Origin: an uncultured Streptomyces sp.
Lineage (GTDB): Bacteria > Actinomycetota > Actinomycetes > Streptomycetales > Streptomycetaceae
NCBI RefSeq assembly: GCF_947488945.1
Contig: NZ_CANLBS010000014.1
Span: forward strand, 148,601 to 212,600
Direction of reading: 5' to 3'
DNA: 64,000 bases
Below, piece by piece: positions 34,074 to 42,713 of the stretch. Positions within the stretch are counted from its first letter, which is position 1. Each line of letters starts with the position of its first letter. The notes under the pieces were generated by a model. That model ran no database searches, was not told the origin of the DNA, and saw only the letters and a program-made list of their open reading frames with translations. The position numbers and the translations under genes are program-made.

Positions 34074-35030
34074 ATGGCCACCAACGCGATCGACCAGACC
34101 CGGCGGATGCTGTCGCTGGTGACGTATCTGCGCGAACGCCCCGGCGCGCACGTCCAGGACGTCGCACGGGCCTTCGGCATCACCGAGGACGAGCTGATCT
34201 CGGACCTCGACGTGCTGCCGATGTGCGGCACCAGTTTCCGGGGCGGCGACCTCCTCGACATCGACACCGACGGCGACCGGATCTGGTGGCACAACCCGGA
34301 CGACGTCGCCGAGCCGCTGCGGCTGGCCGCCGACGAGGCGACCGCCCTGCTGGTCGCCGCGCGGGCCGTCGCCACCCTGCCCGGCCTGCGGGAGAGCGAC
34401 CGGCAGGCGCTGGTGCGGGCGACCGCGAAGCTGGAGGCGGCCGCGGGGGAGACCGGGGCGGCCAGTTCCCGGCTGTCGGTGACGTTCGAGTCGGAGGGCG
34501 GTGTCTTCGCCGACGTCGACCGGGCGATCTCGGAGCGGCGCCGGCTCTGGCTGCGCTACTACTCGCCGGCCCGTGACGAGCTGACCGAGCGCGAGGTGGA
34601 CCCGATCCGGCTGTTCGCCGTCGGGCACACCTATCTGGAGGGGTGGTGCCGGCTCTCCGAGGCGCGCCGTACCTTCCGCCTGGACCGGGTGGCGGAGATC
34701 AAGCTGCTCGACGCCCCGTCGGCGCCGCCCGAGCTGGAGCTGCGCGACCTGTCCGCCGGGCTGGTCCAGCCGTCGGCCGAGGACCCCGAGGTGGTCGTCG
34801 AGGTCGGGCCCGGCGGGCGGTGGGTCGCCGAGTACTACCCGCACGACAGCGCGGAGGAACTGCCCGACGGGGGTCTGCGGATCACACTGCGCACCCCGGA
34901 CCCGGCCTCGCTGCGCCGGCTGGCGCTGCGGCTGGGCGGCGAGGGGCGGATCGTGGCGCCGCCGGAGCTGACCGAGAGTGCCAGAAGGGTGGCGCGCGAG
35001 GCGCTCACCGCGTACGAGGGGACGGTCTGA
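34074..35030 (+). CDS. pafC: WYL-domain transcriptional regulator PafC
   Basis: 318 residues. Winged helix N-terminus (TRRMLSLVTYLRERPGAHVQDVARAFGI) and a WYL domain in which the canonical Trp-Tyr-Leu is replaced by HTYLEGWCRLSEARRTFRLDRV. It is the partner of PafB and is tightly linked to it. Five bases after its stop begins a small membrane protein gene. Several genes in this window have promoters of the type that PafBC recognises. Confidence 0.95.
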   Translation: MATNAIDQTRRMLSLVTYLRERPGAHVQDVARAFGITEDELISDLDVLPMCGTSFRGGDLLDIDTDGDRIWWHNPDDVAEPLRLAADEATALLVAARAVATLPGLRESDRQALVRATAKLEAAAGETGAASSRLSVTFESEGGVFADVDRAISERRRLWLRYYSPARDELTEREVDPIRLFAVGHTYLEGWCRLSEARRTFRLDRVAEIKLLDAPSAPPELELRDLSAGLVQPSAEDPEVVVEVGPGGRWVAEYYPHDSAEELPDGGLRITLRTPDPASLRRLALRLGGEGRIVAPPELTESARRVAREALTAYEGTV

Positions 35031-35035
35031 TCCGG

Positions 35036-35233
35036 ATGTTCTGGCCCATGCTCGCCATCGCTCTGGGGTTCGCCGGGACCGCCGTGCTGGGCGTCCTCGC
35101 GATCAAGGTCTTCATGGAGGCCCGGCGGCTCGGCCGCCAGGTCGCGGCCACCGCGGAGCGGATCGACCGGGCCGCCGAGGACCTCGAACGCGCCGCGACC
35201 CGCCTGGCCGGGGCGGCGGAGGCCGCCCGATAA
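35036..35233 (+). CDS. Small single-pass membrane protein
   Basis: 65 residues, ATG 35036 five bases after the pafC stop. One helix (FWPMLAIALGFAGTAVLGVLAIKVF, residues 2-26 when the two halves are joined) is followed by a basic/acidic amphipathic stretch (RRLGRQVAATAERIDRAAEDLERAATRL) likely to form a coiled coil. No known family is recognised. Position between pafC and tatA suggests cotranscription with pafBC. Confidence 0.75.
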   Translation: MFWPMLAIALGFAGTAVLGVLAIKVFMEARRLGRQVAATAERIDRAAEDLERAATRLAGAAEAAR

Positions 35234-35330
35234 GCGTGGTAGCGCCCTCCAGTTTCCCGGTTCCGGGAGGTACGCTGCTGAGGACCGCCCAGCAGGGGGT
35301 ACGGGCCGCGACGTGAACGACGCACGGGGA

Positions 35331-35361
35331 TTGCCTCGTGTTCACCCCCGAGGGTTACGAT
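35331..35361 (+). promoter_or_regulatory. Candidate tatA promoter
   Basis: TTGCCT (35331-35336) and TACGAT (35356-35361) are separated by 19 bases, a slightly long spacer. A short inverted repeat GTGAAC/GTTCAC (from 35313 to 35344) overlaps the -35. Confidence 0.35.
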
Positions 35362-35450
35362 CGCTGCCGGCGTACAGACCGGATCCATGCCGGTCCTGTG
35401 CGAAGGGGAAGCCCGTCCTCCAGCCGCCTCAGTTGAGAAGGAAGTCGCAC

Positions 35451-35741
35451 ATGATCGGCAATCTGAAGCCCCTAGAGATCGTTCTGATCATCGCTGTCAT
35501 CCTGCTGCTCTTCGGTGCCAAGAAGCTTCCCGACATGGCGCGTTCGCTCGGCAAGTCGGCCCGCATCCTCAAGAGCGAGGCCAAGGCCATGAAGAAGGAC
35601 GACGAGCCCGCGGCGCCGACGACGGAGACCGTCGCCGAGCCGGCCCCGCAGCCGACGGCCACGCGCACGATCCAGGCCGCTCCGGGCGACGTCACCAGCG
35701 CCCGCCCGGTCAGCGACGCGAAGCCCACCACCCACAGCTGA
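35451..35741 (+). CDS. tatA: Twin-arginine translocase subunit TatA
   Basis: 96 residues. A membrane helix (residues about 8-20, EIVLIIAVILLL) is followed by the invariant Phe21-Gly22 and an amphipathic helix (AKKLPDMARSLGKSARILKSEAKAM), then a long acidic Pro/Thr tail. TatA multimers form the pore through which folded twin-arginine substrates pass. tatC follows 49 bases later; no tatB is in the window. Confidence 0.96.
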   Translation: MIGNLKPLEIVLIIAVILLLFGAKKLPDMARSLGKSARILKSEAKAMKKDDEPAAPTTETVAEPAPQPTATRTIQAAPGDVTSARPVSDAKPTTHS

Positions 35742-35790
35742 CGGCCGGGCCGCACACCGGCCGACCGTCGCACGAGACGAGGGAAGTGGG

Positions 35791-36750
35791 TTGCTCAAGC
35801 CCGCCCGCAAGCAGGAGAAGAACGACGAGGGGCGGATGCCGCTCCTCGATCACCTGCGTGAGCTGCGTAACCGGCTGCTGAAGGCCGTGCTGGCGATCGT
35901 CGCGGTGACGATAGTGGCCGCCTTCTTCCAGAAGGAGATCTACGACTTCCTGCTGCGCCCGCTCCTCACCTCGGTGGGCTGCCGGGACGGCGTGGTCACC
36001 GCGGTCAACGGCAGGCCGTGCGCCCTGCTGAAGACCGACACCCTGATGGCGCCCTTCACCAACGCGCTGAAGGTCGCCCTCATGTCCGGCGTGCTCCTCG
36101 CGACGCCGGTGTGGCTGTACCAGCTCTGGGCGTTCGTGGCCCCCGGACTCCACAAGGGGGAGAAGAAGTACGCGTACGCCTTCGTGGTCGTCGGCGTCCC
36201 GCTCTTCCTCGCCGGGAGCTACCTGGCCTACTCGATCCTGCCGCAGACCGCGGAGATCATGCTCGGGTTCAGCCCGGACAACGTGCAGAACCAGATCGGC
36301 CTCGACAGCTACCTGGACCTGCTCACCCGCATGGTGATCGTCTTCGGTCTCGCCTTCGAACTGCCGCTGCTGCTCGTCGCCCTCAACATGACCGGGGTCG
36401 TCAGCGGCAAGCGGATGCTCGGCTGGTGGCGCGGGATGATCGTCGGCCTCACGGCCTTCGCCGCGATCGCCACCCCCGGCGGCGAGCCGGTCTCGATGCT
36501 GCTGCTCGCCGGTCCCCTCGCGGTGCTGTACTTCATCGCCACCGGGTTCTCCCTCCTCAACGACAAGCGGAAGAAGCGCCGCGACCCCGACGCCGAACTC
36601 GACGACGACGAGGCCTCCGTACTCGACCTGACCCCCGAGCCCGTCGGGGCCGTCGAGAGCGTCGCGCGGCCCGCCCTGCCGGGGCAGTCCACCGGAAGCG
36701 CGGACGCCTCCCATCCGCAACGTCTCAACGGTTACGACGACATCACCTGA
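35791..36750 (+). CDS. tatC: Twin-arginine translocase subunit TatC
   Basis: 319 residues with six membrane helices. TatC binds twin-arginine signal peptides. Signature segments are MPLLDHLRELRNRLLKA at the N-terminus, the periplasmic loop TPVWLYQLWAFVAPGLHKGEKKY, and FGLAFELPLLLVAL. The start is TTG 35791 after AGGGAAGTGGG. A long acidic C-terminal tail (from about residue 262) is a Streptomyces feature. Operon tatA-tatC, with the lipid-kinase-like gene 18 bases downstream. Confidence 0.96.
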   Translation: MLKPARKQEKNDEGRMPLLDHLRELRNRLLKAVLAIVAVTIVAAFFQKEIYDFLLRPLLTSVGCRDGVVTAVNGRPCALLKTDTLMAPFTNALKVALMSGVLLATPVWLYQLWAFVAPGLHKGEKKYAYAFVVVGVPLFLAGSYLAYSILPQTAEIMLGFSPDNVQNQIGLDSYLDLLTRMVIVFGLAFELPLLLVALNMTGVVSGKRMLGWWRGMIVGLTAFAAIATPGGEPVSMLLLAGPLAVLYFIATGFSLLNDKRKKRRDPDAELDDDEASVLDLTPEPVGAVESVARPALPGQSTGSADASHPQRLNGYDDIT

Positions 36751-36755
36751 CCTTG

Positions 36756-36761
36756 TAAGGT
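36756..36761 (+). promoter_or_regulatory. -10 element of a leaderless kinase transcript
   Basis: TAAGGT ends seven bases before GTG 36769. This fits leaderless transcription within the tatC-kinase gap. The -35 (TTACGA, 36732-36737) is weak. Confidence 0.4.
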
Positions 36762-36768
36762 CCGGCGG

Positions 36769-37680
36769 GTGACCAGCGAGATCACCCTTGTCGTCAATCC
36801 CACCGCGGGAAGCGGCCGGGGCGCGCACGCCGCGCAGCCGGCCGCTTCCGCGTTGCGGGAGGCCGGTTTCTCCGTCCGCACCGTCCTCGGCGAGGACGCG
36901 GCCGACGCGCTGCGCCGGGCCCGGGAGGCCGTGGCCGGCGGGACCGGCGCCCTGATCGCCGTGGGCGGGGACGGGGTGGTCTCCCTCGCGCTCAGCGCCC
37001 TGGCCCGGACCGCCACCCCGCTCGGCGTCGTCGCCGTCGGCAGCGGCAACGACTTCGCCCGCGCCCTGGGGCTGCCGGTGCGCGACCCCGCAGCCGCGGG
37101 ACGGCTCGCGGCCCGCGCCCTGAAGGAGGGGACGGTCCGCACCCTCGACCTCGGCCGGGTCGGCGACCGCTGGTTCGGCACGGTCCTGGCCTCCGGCTTC
37201 GACTCCCGGGTCAACGACCGCGCCAACCGGATGCCGCCGGGCGCCGGCCGTTTCCGGTACGACCTGGCGATCCTCGCCGAGCTGGCCTCCTTCGCGCCGG
37301 TGCCCTACCGCGTCCGGTTCGACGACGGCGAGGAGCGGGAGATCCGGGCCACCCTAGTCGCGGTCGGCAACACGACCTCGTACGGCGGCGGCATGCGCAT
37401 ATGCGCCGGGGCGGTCGTGGACGACGGCCTGTTCGACGTGACCGTGGTGGGGGAGTGCTCGCGCTCCACCCTGCTGAGGGTCTTCCCGAAGGTCTACCGC
37501 GGCACGCACCTGTCCCACCCCGCCGTCACCGTGTACCGGGCCCGGTCCGTGGAGCTGCGGGCCGCGGGGGTCACCGCCTACGCCGACGGCGAGTCGCTGG
37601 GCGCGCTGCCCGTCCGGGCCGTCTGCGTGCCGGGCGCGGTGCGGGTCCTGGCGCGCGGTGATCGAAAAAGCCACGGCTGA
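36769..37680 (+). CDS. Diacylglycerol kinase-like lipid kinase
   Basis: 303 residues, GTG start. DAGK catalytic motifs are TLVVNPTAGSGRGAHA at the N-terminus, the nucleotide loop IAVGGDGVVSLALSAL (GGDG) and VAVGSGNDFARALGLP. The C-terminal half carries TLVAVGNTTSYGGGM and the segment DDGLFDVTVVG. It phosphorylates diacylglycerol or a related lipid using ATP. YegS/LCB5 family members overlap in motifs, so the exact lipid is not certain. It begins immediately after tatC. Confidence 0.93.
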   Translation: MTSEITLVVNPTAGSGRGAHAAQPAASALREAGFSVRTVLGEDAADALRRAREAVAGGTGALIAVGGDGVVSLALSALARTATPLGVVAVGSGNDFARALGLPVRDPAAAGRLAARALKEGTVRTLDLGRVGDRWFGTVLASGFDSRVNDRANRMPPGAGRFRYDLAILAELASFAPVPYRVRFDDGEEREIRATLVAVGNTTSYGGGMRICAGAVVDDGLFDVTVVGECSRSTLLRVFPKVYRGTHLSHPAVTVYRARSVELRAAGVTAYADGESLGALPVRAVCVPGAVRVLARGDRKSHG

Positions 37681-37703
37681 CTGTCGGACCCGCCGGGTAG
37701 GCT
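37681..37703 (+). promoter_or_regulatory. PafBC/RecA-NDp-type promoter of the helicase gene
   Basis: CTGTCGGAC (37681-37689), exactly eight bases, then TAGGCT (37698-37703). It shares TGTCGGAC and the spacing with the pup promoter. The nonamer directly follows the kinase stop codon and the start would be near 37710, just before ATG 37714. Confidence 0.6.
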
Positions 37704-37713
37704 CGTGGGCAAG

Positions 37714-40542
37714 ATGACAGAGGACCTCTCACCAGCTGAGCGCTATCACGCGTCCCGTGTCCGTGCGGCCGAGCGGGCCACGGCCTTCGGCGCCTTCCGC
37801 GAGATGTACGAGTTCGAACTCGACCCCTTCCAGATCGAGGCCTGCAAGGCCCTGGAAGCGGGCAAGGGCGTCCTGGTCGCGGCCCCCACCGGGTCCGGCA
37901 AGACCATCGTGGGCGAGTTCGCCGTGCACCTCGCGCTGGCCCAGGGCCGCAAGTGCTTCTACACCACCCCGATCAAGGCGCTCTCCAACCAGAAGTTCGC
38001 CGACCTGGCCAAACGCTACGGCGCGGACAAGGTCGGACTGCTCACCGGTGACAACAGCGTCAACGCGGACGCGCCCGTGGTCGTCATGACCACCGAGGTG
38101 CTGCGCAACATGCTGTACGCCGGGTCGCAGGCGCTGAACGGCCTCGGCCACGTGGTCATGGACGAGGTGCACTACCTCTCCGACCGCTTCCGGGGCGCGG
38201 TGTGGGAGGAAGTGATCATCCACCTCCCGCCGTCGGTCACGCTCGTCTCCCTCTCCGCGACCGTCTCCAACGCCGAGGAGTTCGGCGACTGGCTGGACAC
38301 CGTCCGCGGCGACACCGAGGTCATCGTCTCCGAGCACCGCCCGGTGCCGCTGTGGCAGCACGTGCTGGCCGGCCGCCGGATGTACGACCTGTTCGAAGAG
38401 GAGACCGACCACGGCGGCCGGGGCTCCACCCGGCGGGAGGTCAACCCCGATCTCGTCCGGCTCGGCCGCATGGAGAGCGAGCGCGGCTACAACCCGCGCG
38501 ACCGGCGGCGAGGCAAGATGGTCCGCGAGGCGGACCGCGAGCGTGAGCGGCGTCAGCGCAGCAGGATCTGGACCCCGTCCCGCCCCGAGGTCATCGACCG
38601 GCTGGACAACGAGGGCCTGCTGCCGGCCATCACCTTCATCTTCAGCCGGGCCGGCTGCCAGGCCGCGGTACAGCAGTGCCTCCAGGCCGGGCTGCGCCTC
38701 AACGACGAGGACAAGCGCCGGCTGGTGCGCGAGATCGTCGAGGAGCGCACGGCCTCCATCCCCCCCGAGGACCTGCACGTCCTCGGCTACTACGAGTTCC
38801 TGGAAGGGCTGGAGCGGGGCATCGCCGCCCACCACGCCGGGATGCTCCCCACGTTCAAGGAAGTCGTCGAGGAACTGTTCGTCCGCGGCCTGGTGAAGGC
38901 CGTGTTCGCGACCGAGACGCTCGCGCTGGGCATCAACATGCCCGCCCGTTCCGTGGTCCTGGAGAAGCTCGTCAAGTGGAACGGTGAGCAGCACGCCGAC
39001 ATCACCCCCGGCGAGTACACCCAGCTCACCGGCCGGGCCGGCCGGCGCGGCATCGACGTCGAGGGCCACGCCGTGGTGCTCTGGCAGCGCGGCCTTGACC
39101 CGGGCGCCCTCGCCGGCCTCGCGGGCACCCGCACCTACCCGCTCCGCTCCAGCTTCCGGCCCTCGTACAACATGGCCGTGAACCTGGTGCAGCAGTTCGG
39201 GCGGCACCGTTCGCGCGAACTGCTGGAGACCTCCTTCGCGCAGTTCCAGGCCGACCGTTCCGTCGTCGGCATCTCGCGCCAGGTCCAGCGCAACGAAGAA
39301 GGCCTGGCAGGCTACCGCGAGGGCATGACCTGCCACCTCGGGGACTTCGAGGAGTACGCGCGGCTGCGCCGCGACCTCAAGGACCGCGAGACGGAGCTGG
39401 CCAAGCAGGGCGCCTCGCAGCGCCGCGCCGCGGCCGCCGCGTCGCTGGAGAAGCTGAAGCCGGGCGACATCATCCACGTGCCGACCGGGAAGTTCGCCGG
39501 GCTCGCCCTGGTCCTCGACCCGGGCCTGCCGGCCGGCCGGGCCAACGGCCACCGCGGGTTCGACCAGCACGACGGCCCCCGGCCGATGGTGCTGACCGCC
39601 GAACGGCAGGTCAAGCGGCTCGGGTCGATCGACTTCCCGGTGCCGGTCGAGGCCCTGGAGCGGATGCGGGTCCCGAAGACCTTCAACCCCCGCTCCCCGC
39701 AGTCGCGCCGCGACCTGGCGTCCGCGCTGCGCAGCAAGGCCGGGCACATCGTGCCGGACCGGCACCGCAAGCAGCGGGCGGCGGCGGCCGACGACCGGGA
39801 GATCGCCCGGCTGCGGACCGAGCTGCGCGCCCACCCCTGCCACGGGTGCGACGAGCGCGAGGACCACGCCCGCTGGGCGGAGCGGTACCACCGGCTGAAG
39901 CGGGACACCCGCCAGCTGGAGAACCGCATCGAGGGGCGCACCAACACCATCGCCCGCACCTTCGACCGCATCGTGGCCCTGCTGACCGAGCTTGACTACC
40001 TGCGGGCCAACGAGGTCACCGAGCACGGGCGGCGGCTGGCCCGGCTCTACGGCGAACTCGACCTGCTGGCCAGCGAGTGCCTGCGCGAGCGGGTCTGGGA
40101 AGGGCTCAACCCGGCCGAACTCGCCGCCTGCGTCTCGGCGCTGGTCTTCGAGGCGCGGCAGGCGGACGACGCGGTCGCGCCCAAGCTGCCGTCCGGCCCG
40201 GCGAAGACCGCGATGGGTGAGATGGTCCGCATCTGGGGCCGTCTCGACGCCCTGGAGGAGGACTTCAAGATCAACCAGGCGGAGGGGGTCGGCCAGCGCG
40301 AGCCCGATCTCGGGTTCGCCTGGTCGGTCTACATGTGGGCCTCCGGCCGGACCCTGGACGAGGTGCTGCGCGACGCCGACATGCCGGCGGGCGACTTCGT
40401 GCGCTGGTGCAAGCAGGTCATCGACGTGCTGGGCCAGATCGCGGCCGCCGCGCCCCACGAGGACAGCACGGTCGCGAAGAACGCGCGCAAGGCGGTGGAC
40501 GCCGTCCGGCGCGGAGTGGTGGCGTACAGCTCGGTGGGCTGA
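37714..40542 (+). CDS. helY: DEAD/DEAH-box superfamily 2 helicase, HelY/Ski2-like
   Basis: 942 residues from ATG 37714; GTG 37705 lies only one base past the -10 and is unlikely. Helicase motifs in order: AAPTGSGKTIVGEF (I), TTPIKALSNQKF (Ia), MDEVHY (II, DEVH), SLSATVSN (III), FIFSRAGC (IV), VFATETLALGINMPARSV (V) and QLTGRAGRRGID (VI). The C-terminal half has the rRNA-processing/DSHCT arrangement of Ski2-like RNA helicases. Mycobacterial homologues are called HelY. Its promoter resembles the PafBC type, suggesting a damage-linked role. Confidence 0.93.
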   Translation: MTEDLSPAERYHASRVRAAERATAFGAFREMYEFELDPFQIEACKALEAGKGVLVAAPTGSGKTIVGEFAVHLALAQGRKCFYTTPIKALSNQKFADLAKRYGADKVGLLTGDNSVNADAPVVVMTTEVLRNMLYAGSQALNGLGHVVMDEVHYLSDRFRGAVWEEVIIHLPPSVTLVSLSATVSNAEEFGDWLDTVRGDTEVIVSEHRPVPLWQHVLAGRRMYDLFEEETDHGGRGSTRREVNPDLVRLGRMESERGYNPRDRRRGKMVREADRERERRQRSRIWTPSRPEVIDRLDNEGLLPAITFIFSRAGCQAAVQQCLQAGLRLNDEDKRRLVREIVEERTASIPPEDLHVLGYYEFLEGLERGIAAHHAGMLPTFKEVVEELFVRGLVKAVFATETLALGINMPARSVVLEKLVKWNGEQHADITPGEYTQLTGRAGRRGIDVEGHAVVLWQRGLDPGALAGLAGTRTYPLRSSFRPSYNMAVNLVQQFGRHRSRELLETSFAQFQADRSVVGISRQVQRNEEGLAGYREGMTCHLGDFEEYARLRRDLKDRETELAKQGASQRRAAAAASLEKLKPGDIIHVPTGKFAGLALVLDPGLPAGRANGHRGFDQHDGPRPMVLTAERQVKRLGSIDFPVPVEALERMRVPKTFNPRSPQSRRDLASALRSKAGHIVPDRHRKQRAAAADDREIARLRTELRAHPCHGCDEREDHARWAERYHRLKRDTRQLENRIEGRTNTIARTFDRIVALLTELDYLRANEVTEHGRRLARLYGELDLLASECLRERVWEGLNPAELAACVSALVFEARQADDAVAPKLPSGPAKTAMGEMVRIWGRLDALEEDFKINQAEGVGQREPDLGFAWSVYMWASGRTLDEVLRDADMPAGDFVRWCKQVIDVLGQIAAAAPHEDSTVAKNARKAVDAVRRGVVAYSSVG

Positions 40543-40562
40543 CGGGCTCCGCCCGTGCGGGG

Positions 40563-40588
40563 GGCCGCCCGCGGGGGAGCGGGCGGCC
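40563..40588. terminator. Convergent terminator after the helicase
   Basis: GGCCGCCCGC (40563-40572) pairs perfectly with 40579-40588 across a six-base loop, between two convergent genes. Confidence 0.75.
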
Positions 40589-40608
40589 GGAGACGTCAGG
40601 TGCGGCCG

Positions 40609-41610
40609 TCAAGCGCGGTGGGCCCGGCCGCCGGCGTCCAGCCGGTGGGCCAGGTCCACCAGGTCGCTCGTGCGCAGCACCCGGGGCGCGTATCCCGGCA
40701 GCGGTACGTGCAGCACCGCGGTCCAGCGCGCCGGGATCGCGCCGAGGCCGTACACCGCTCCCGCGAGGCCACCGGTGACGGCCGCGACCGTGTCGGTGTC
40801 GCCGCCCACGTCGACGGCCGCGGCGACCGCGGACTCGAAGGTGTCCGTCGTGCGCAGGGCCCAGAGCGCGGTGCCCAGGCACGGCCACACCGCCCCGTTG
40901 AACTCGGTCGCGTCCTGCGGCCGCCATCGCGGTGCCAGCACCGCGGCCCACCGCGCGCGGTGGTCGGGATGGACGGCACCGAGCGCGCCGGTCACCGCGT
41001 CGAGCGGGTCGCCGCCGTCGAGCGCGACCCGCACCAGGTCGTGGAAGACGGCGGTGCCCTCCCACGCGGCCCGGTCGCCGTGGGTCAGCGCCGCGATCCG
41101 GCGCGCGGCGTCCATCGTCGCCTCCCGGCCCGCGGCGGCGAACCGGACCGCCGAAGTGGTCGCCCGCATCAGCGAACCGTTGCCCGCCGCCCGCGCTTCG
41201 GTCTGGAAGTGCACGGCCGCGGCGAGGTCCCACGGGTCGCCGCCCGTCAGGACCGCCTCGGTCTGCAGACCGATGTCCTTCGGATCGCCGGCCGCCCAGC
41301 GGCGGAACCTCGCGAACACGTCCGGCAGGTCGAGACCTCCGCGCTCCAGCAGCGACTCGGCCACCAGCACCGCCATCTGGGTGTCGTCGGTCGCCTCCCC
41401 CGGATCCCAGCCGCCGCCCCCGCACAGCTCGCCGACGCCGTCCGGGAAACGGGCCGTGAGGCAACCGGGCGGCCCGAACTCGAAGGGCGCGCCGAGCGCG
41501 TCGCCGGCCGCCGAACCCACGACCGCGCCGGCCGCCCGGTCCGCCCGCGAGAGCCCTCCGCCGCCGGCCGGAAGCCCCGCGGCGGGCCGTCCTCCACCCT
41601 GTCGGTCCAT
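40609..41610 (-). CDS. ADP-ribosylglycohydrolase family protein
   Basis: 333 residues. The magnesium-binding motifs of the DraG/ARH fold are GSAAGDALGAPFEF near residue 32, EATDDTQMAVLVAESLL near 70 and VGGDTDTVAAVTGGLAGA near 280. Such enzymes remove ADP-ribose from proteins, nucleic acids or small molecules. No partner ADP-ribosyltransferase is adjacent. ATG 41610 is chosen because a TACACT -10 lies seven bases upstream on the minus strand, indicating leaderless transcription. Confidence 0.93.
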   Translation of the reverse strand: MDRQGGGRPAAGLPAGGGGLSRADRAAGAVVGSAAGDALGAPFEFGPPGCLTARFPDGVGELCGGGGWDPGEATDDTQMAVLVAESLLERGGLDLPDVFARFRRWAAGDPKDIGLQTEAVLTGGDPWDLAAAVHFQTEARAAGNGSLMRATTSAVRFAAAGREATMDAARRIAALTHGDRAAWEGTAVFHDLVRVALDGGDPLDAVTGALGAVHPDHRARWAAVLAPRWRPQDATEFNGAVWPCLGTALWALRTTDTFESAVAAAVDVGGDTDTVAAVTGGLAGAVYGLGAIPARWTAVLHVPLPGYAPRVLRTSDLVDLAHRLDAGGRAHRA

Positions 41611-41741
41611 GCGCAGGAGTGTAGGAGTGCCCCGGACGCGGCGGGACCGCAGGGTGGGAGGGAGCCCGCCGTCGTCGTACGGTGGCGCACGGCCGGGGTT
41701 CCGACCGGGTCCGGCCGTCCCACGACCCCAGGGAGACCCCC

Positions 41742-42626
41742 ATGCCCCCCACGGACAACCGGGCACCACGCGTCGCCGTCCTCGGCACCGGGGCCATCGG
41801 CGCGCCGGTGGCGCGCCATCTCGCCGCGGCGGGTTTCGCGCCGAGGGTGTGGAACCGGACGGCCGCCAAGGCGGAGGCGCTGCGGGGCGGCGGGATCGAG
41901 CCGGTGGCGACGCCGGCCGACGCCGTGGCGGGCGCGGACGTCGTGGTCACCGTCCTCAAGGACGGACCGACGGTGCTGGAGACCCTGCGGGCCGCCGCCC
42001 CTGCGCTGCGGCCGGGCACGGTGTGGGTGCAGCACTCCACCGTCGGCGACCGGATCGAGGACCTGGCGGGGTTCGCCCGCGAGCACGGCCTGGTCCTGGT
42101 GGACGCCCCCGTGCAGGGCACCCGCGAACCGGCGGAGCGGGGCGAGCTGGTGGTGCTGGCGGCAGGCCCCGAGGACGTACGGCCGCTGGTGCAGCCGCTC
42201 TTCGACGCGATCGGGCAGCGCACGGTCTGGGTCGGCGCCGACGGGGAGTCCGGGGAGGCGAGCCGGCTGAAGCTGGTCCTCAACACCTGGGTGCTGGCCC
42301 TCACCCAGGGGGTAGGCGAGGCGCTGGCGCTGGCCCGCGGCCTCGGCGTCGACCCGGCGGTGTTCCGGGACGTGGTCGCCGGCGGCCCGATGGACAGCGG
42401 GTACTTCCGGGCGAAGTCGGCCGCGATCGTCTCCGGCGACTTCACCCCGAGCTTCACCGTCGACAACGCCCGCAAGGACGCCCTGCTGGTGCTGGAGGCG
42501 GCGGGCCGGTCCGGGGTCCGGATGGACACGGTGGAGGCCGCCGCGGAACGCTTCCGCCGCGCCTCGGCCCAGGGGCACGGCGGCCAGGACATGGCGGCGG
42601 GGTACTTCGCGAGCTTCGAGGGCTGA
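41742..42626 (+). CDS. NAD(P)-dependent beta-hydroxyacid dehydrogenase
   Basis: 294 residues, 3-hydroxyisobutyrate dehydrogenase/6-phosphogluconate dehydrogenase-like family. N-terminal Rossmann motif VAVLGTGAIGAPVARHL, substrate loop DAPVQGTREPAERGELVVL, catalytic Lys in SRLKLVLNTWV, and a helical dimerisation domain. The family also includes imine and glyoxylate/succinic semialdehyde reductases, so the substrate is open. GGGAGACC precedes ATG 41742. Monocistronic between a leftward gene and a terminator. Confidence 0.9.
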   Translation: MPPTDNRAPRVAVLGTGAIGAPVARHLAAAGFAPRVWNRTAAKAEALRGGGIEPVATPADAVAGADVVVTVLKDGPTVLETLRAAAPALRPGTVWVQHSTVGDRIEDLAGFAREHGLVLVDAPVQGTREPAERGELVVLAAGPEDVRPLVQPLFDAIGQRTVWVGADGESGEASRLKLVLNTWVLALTQGVGEALALARGLGVDPAVFRDVVAGGPMDSGYFRAKSAAIVSGDFTPSFTVDNARKDALLVLEAAGRSGVRMDTVEAAAERFRRASAQGHGGQDMAAGYFASFEG

Positions 42627-42632
42627 GCGCGC

Positions 42633-42668
42633 GGCGGGGGCGGTACGCCGCAGCGCACCGCCCCCGCC
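42633..42668. terminator. Convergent terminator
   Basis: GGCGGGGGCGGT (42633-42644) pairs perfectly with 42657-42668 around a 12-base loop, between the dehydrogenase and the fasciclin gene. Confidence 0.85.
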
Positions 42669-42713
42669 GGCCCCCGTCGCGCGCGTCACCCCGTCGCGCG
42701 CGGTCCGGTGGGA

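Noticed and set aside
35036..35233. TatB for the small membrane protein between pafC and tatA
   Set aside because: It has a similar helix plus amphipathic layout but lacks the Phe-Gly or Leu-Gly-Pro hinge of TatA/TatB and has no conserved Tat motif.
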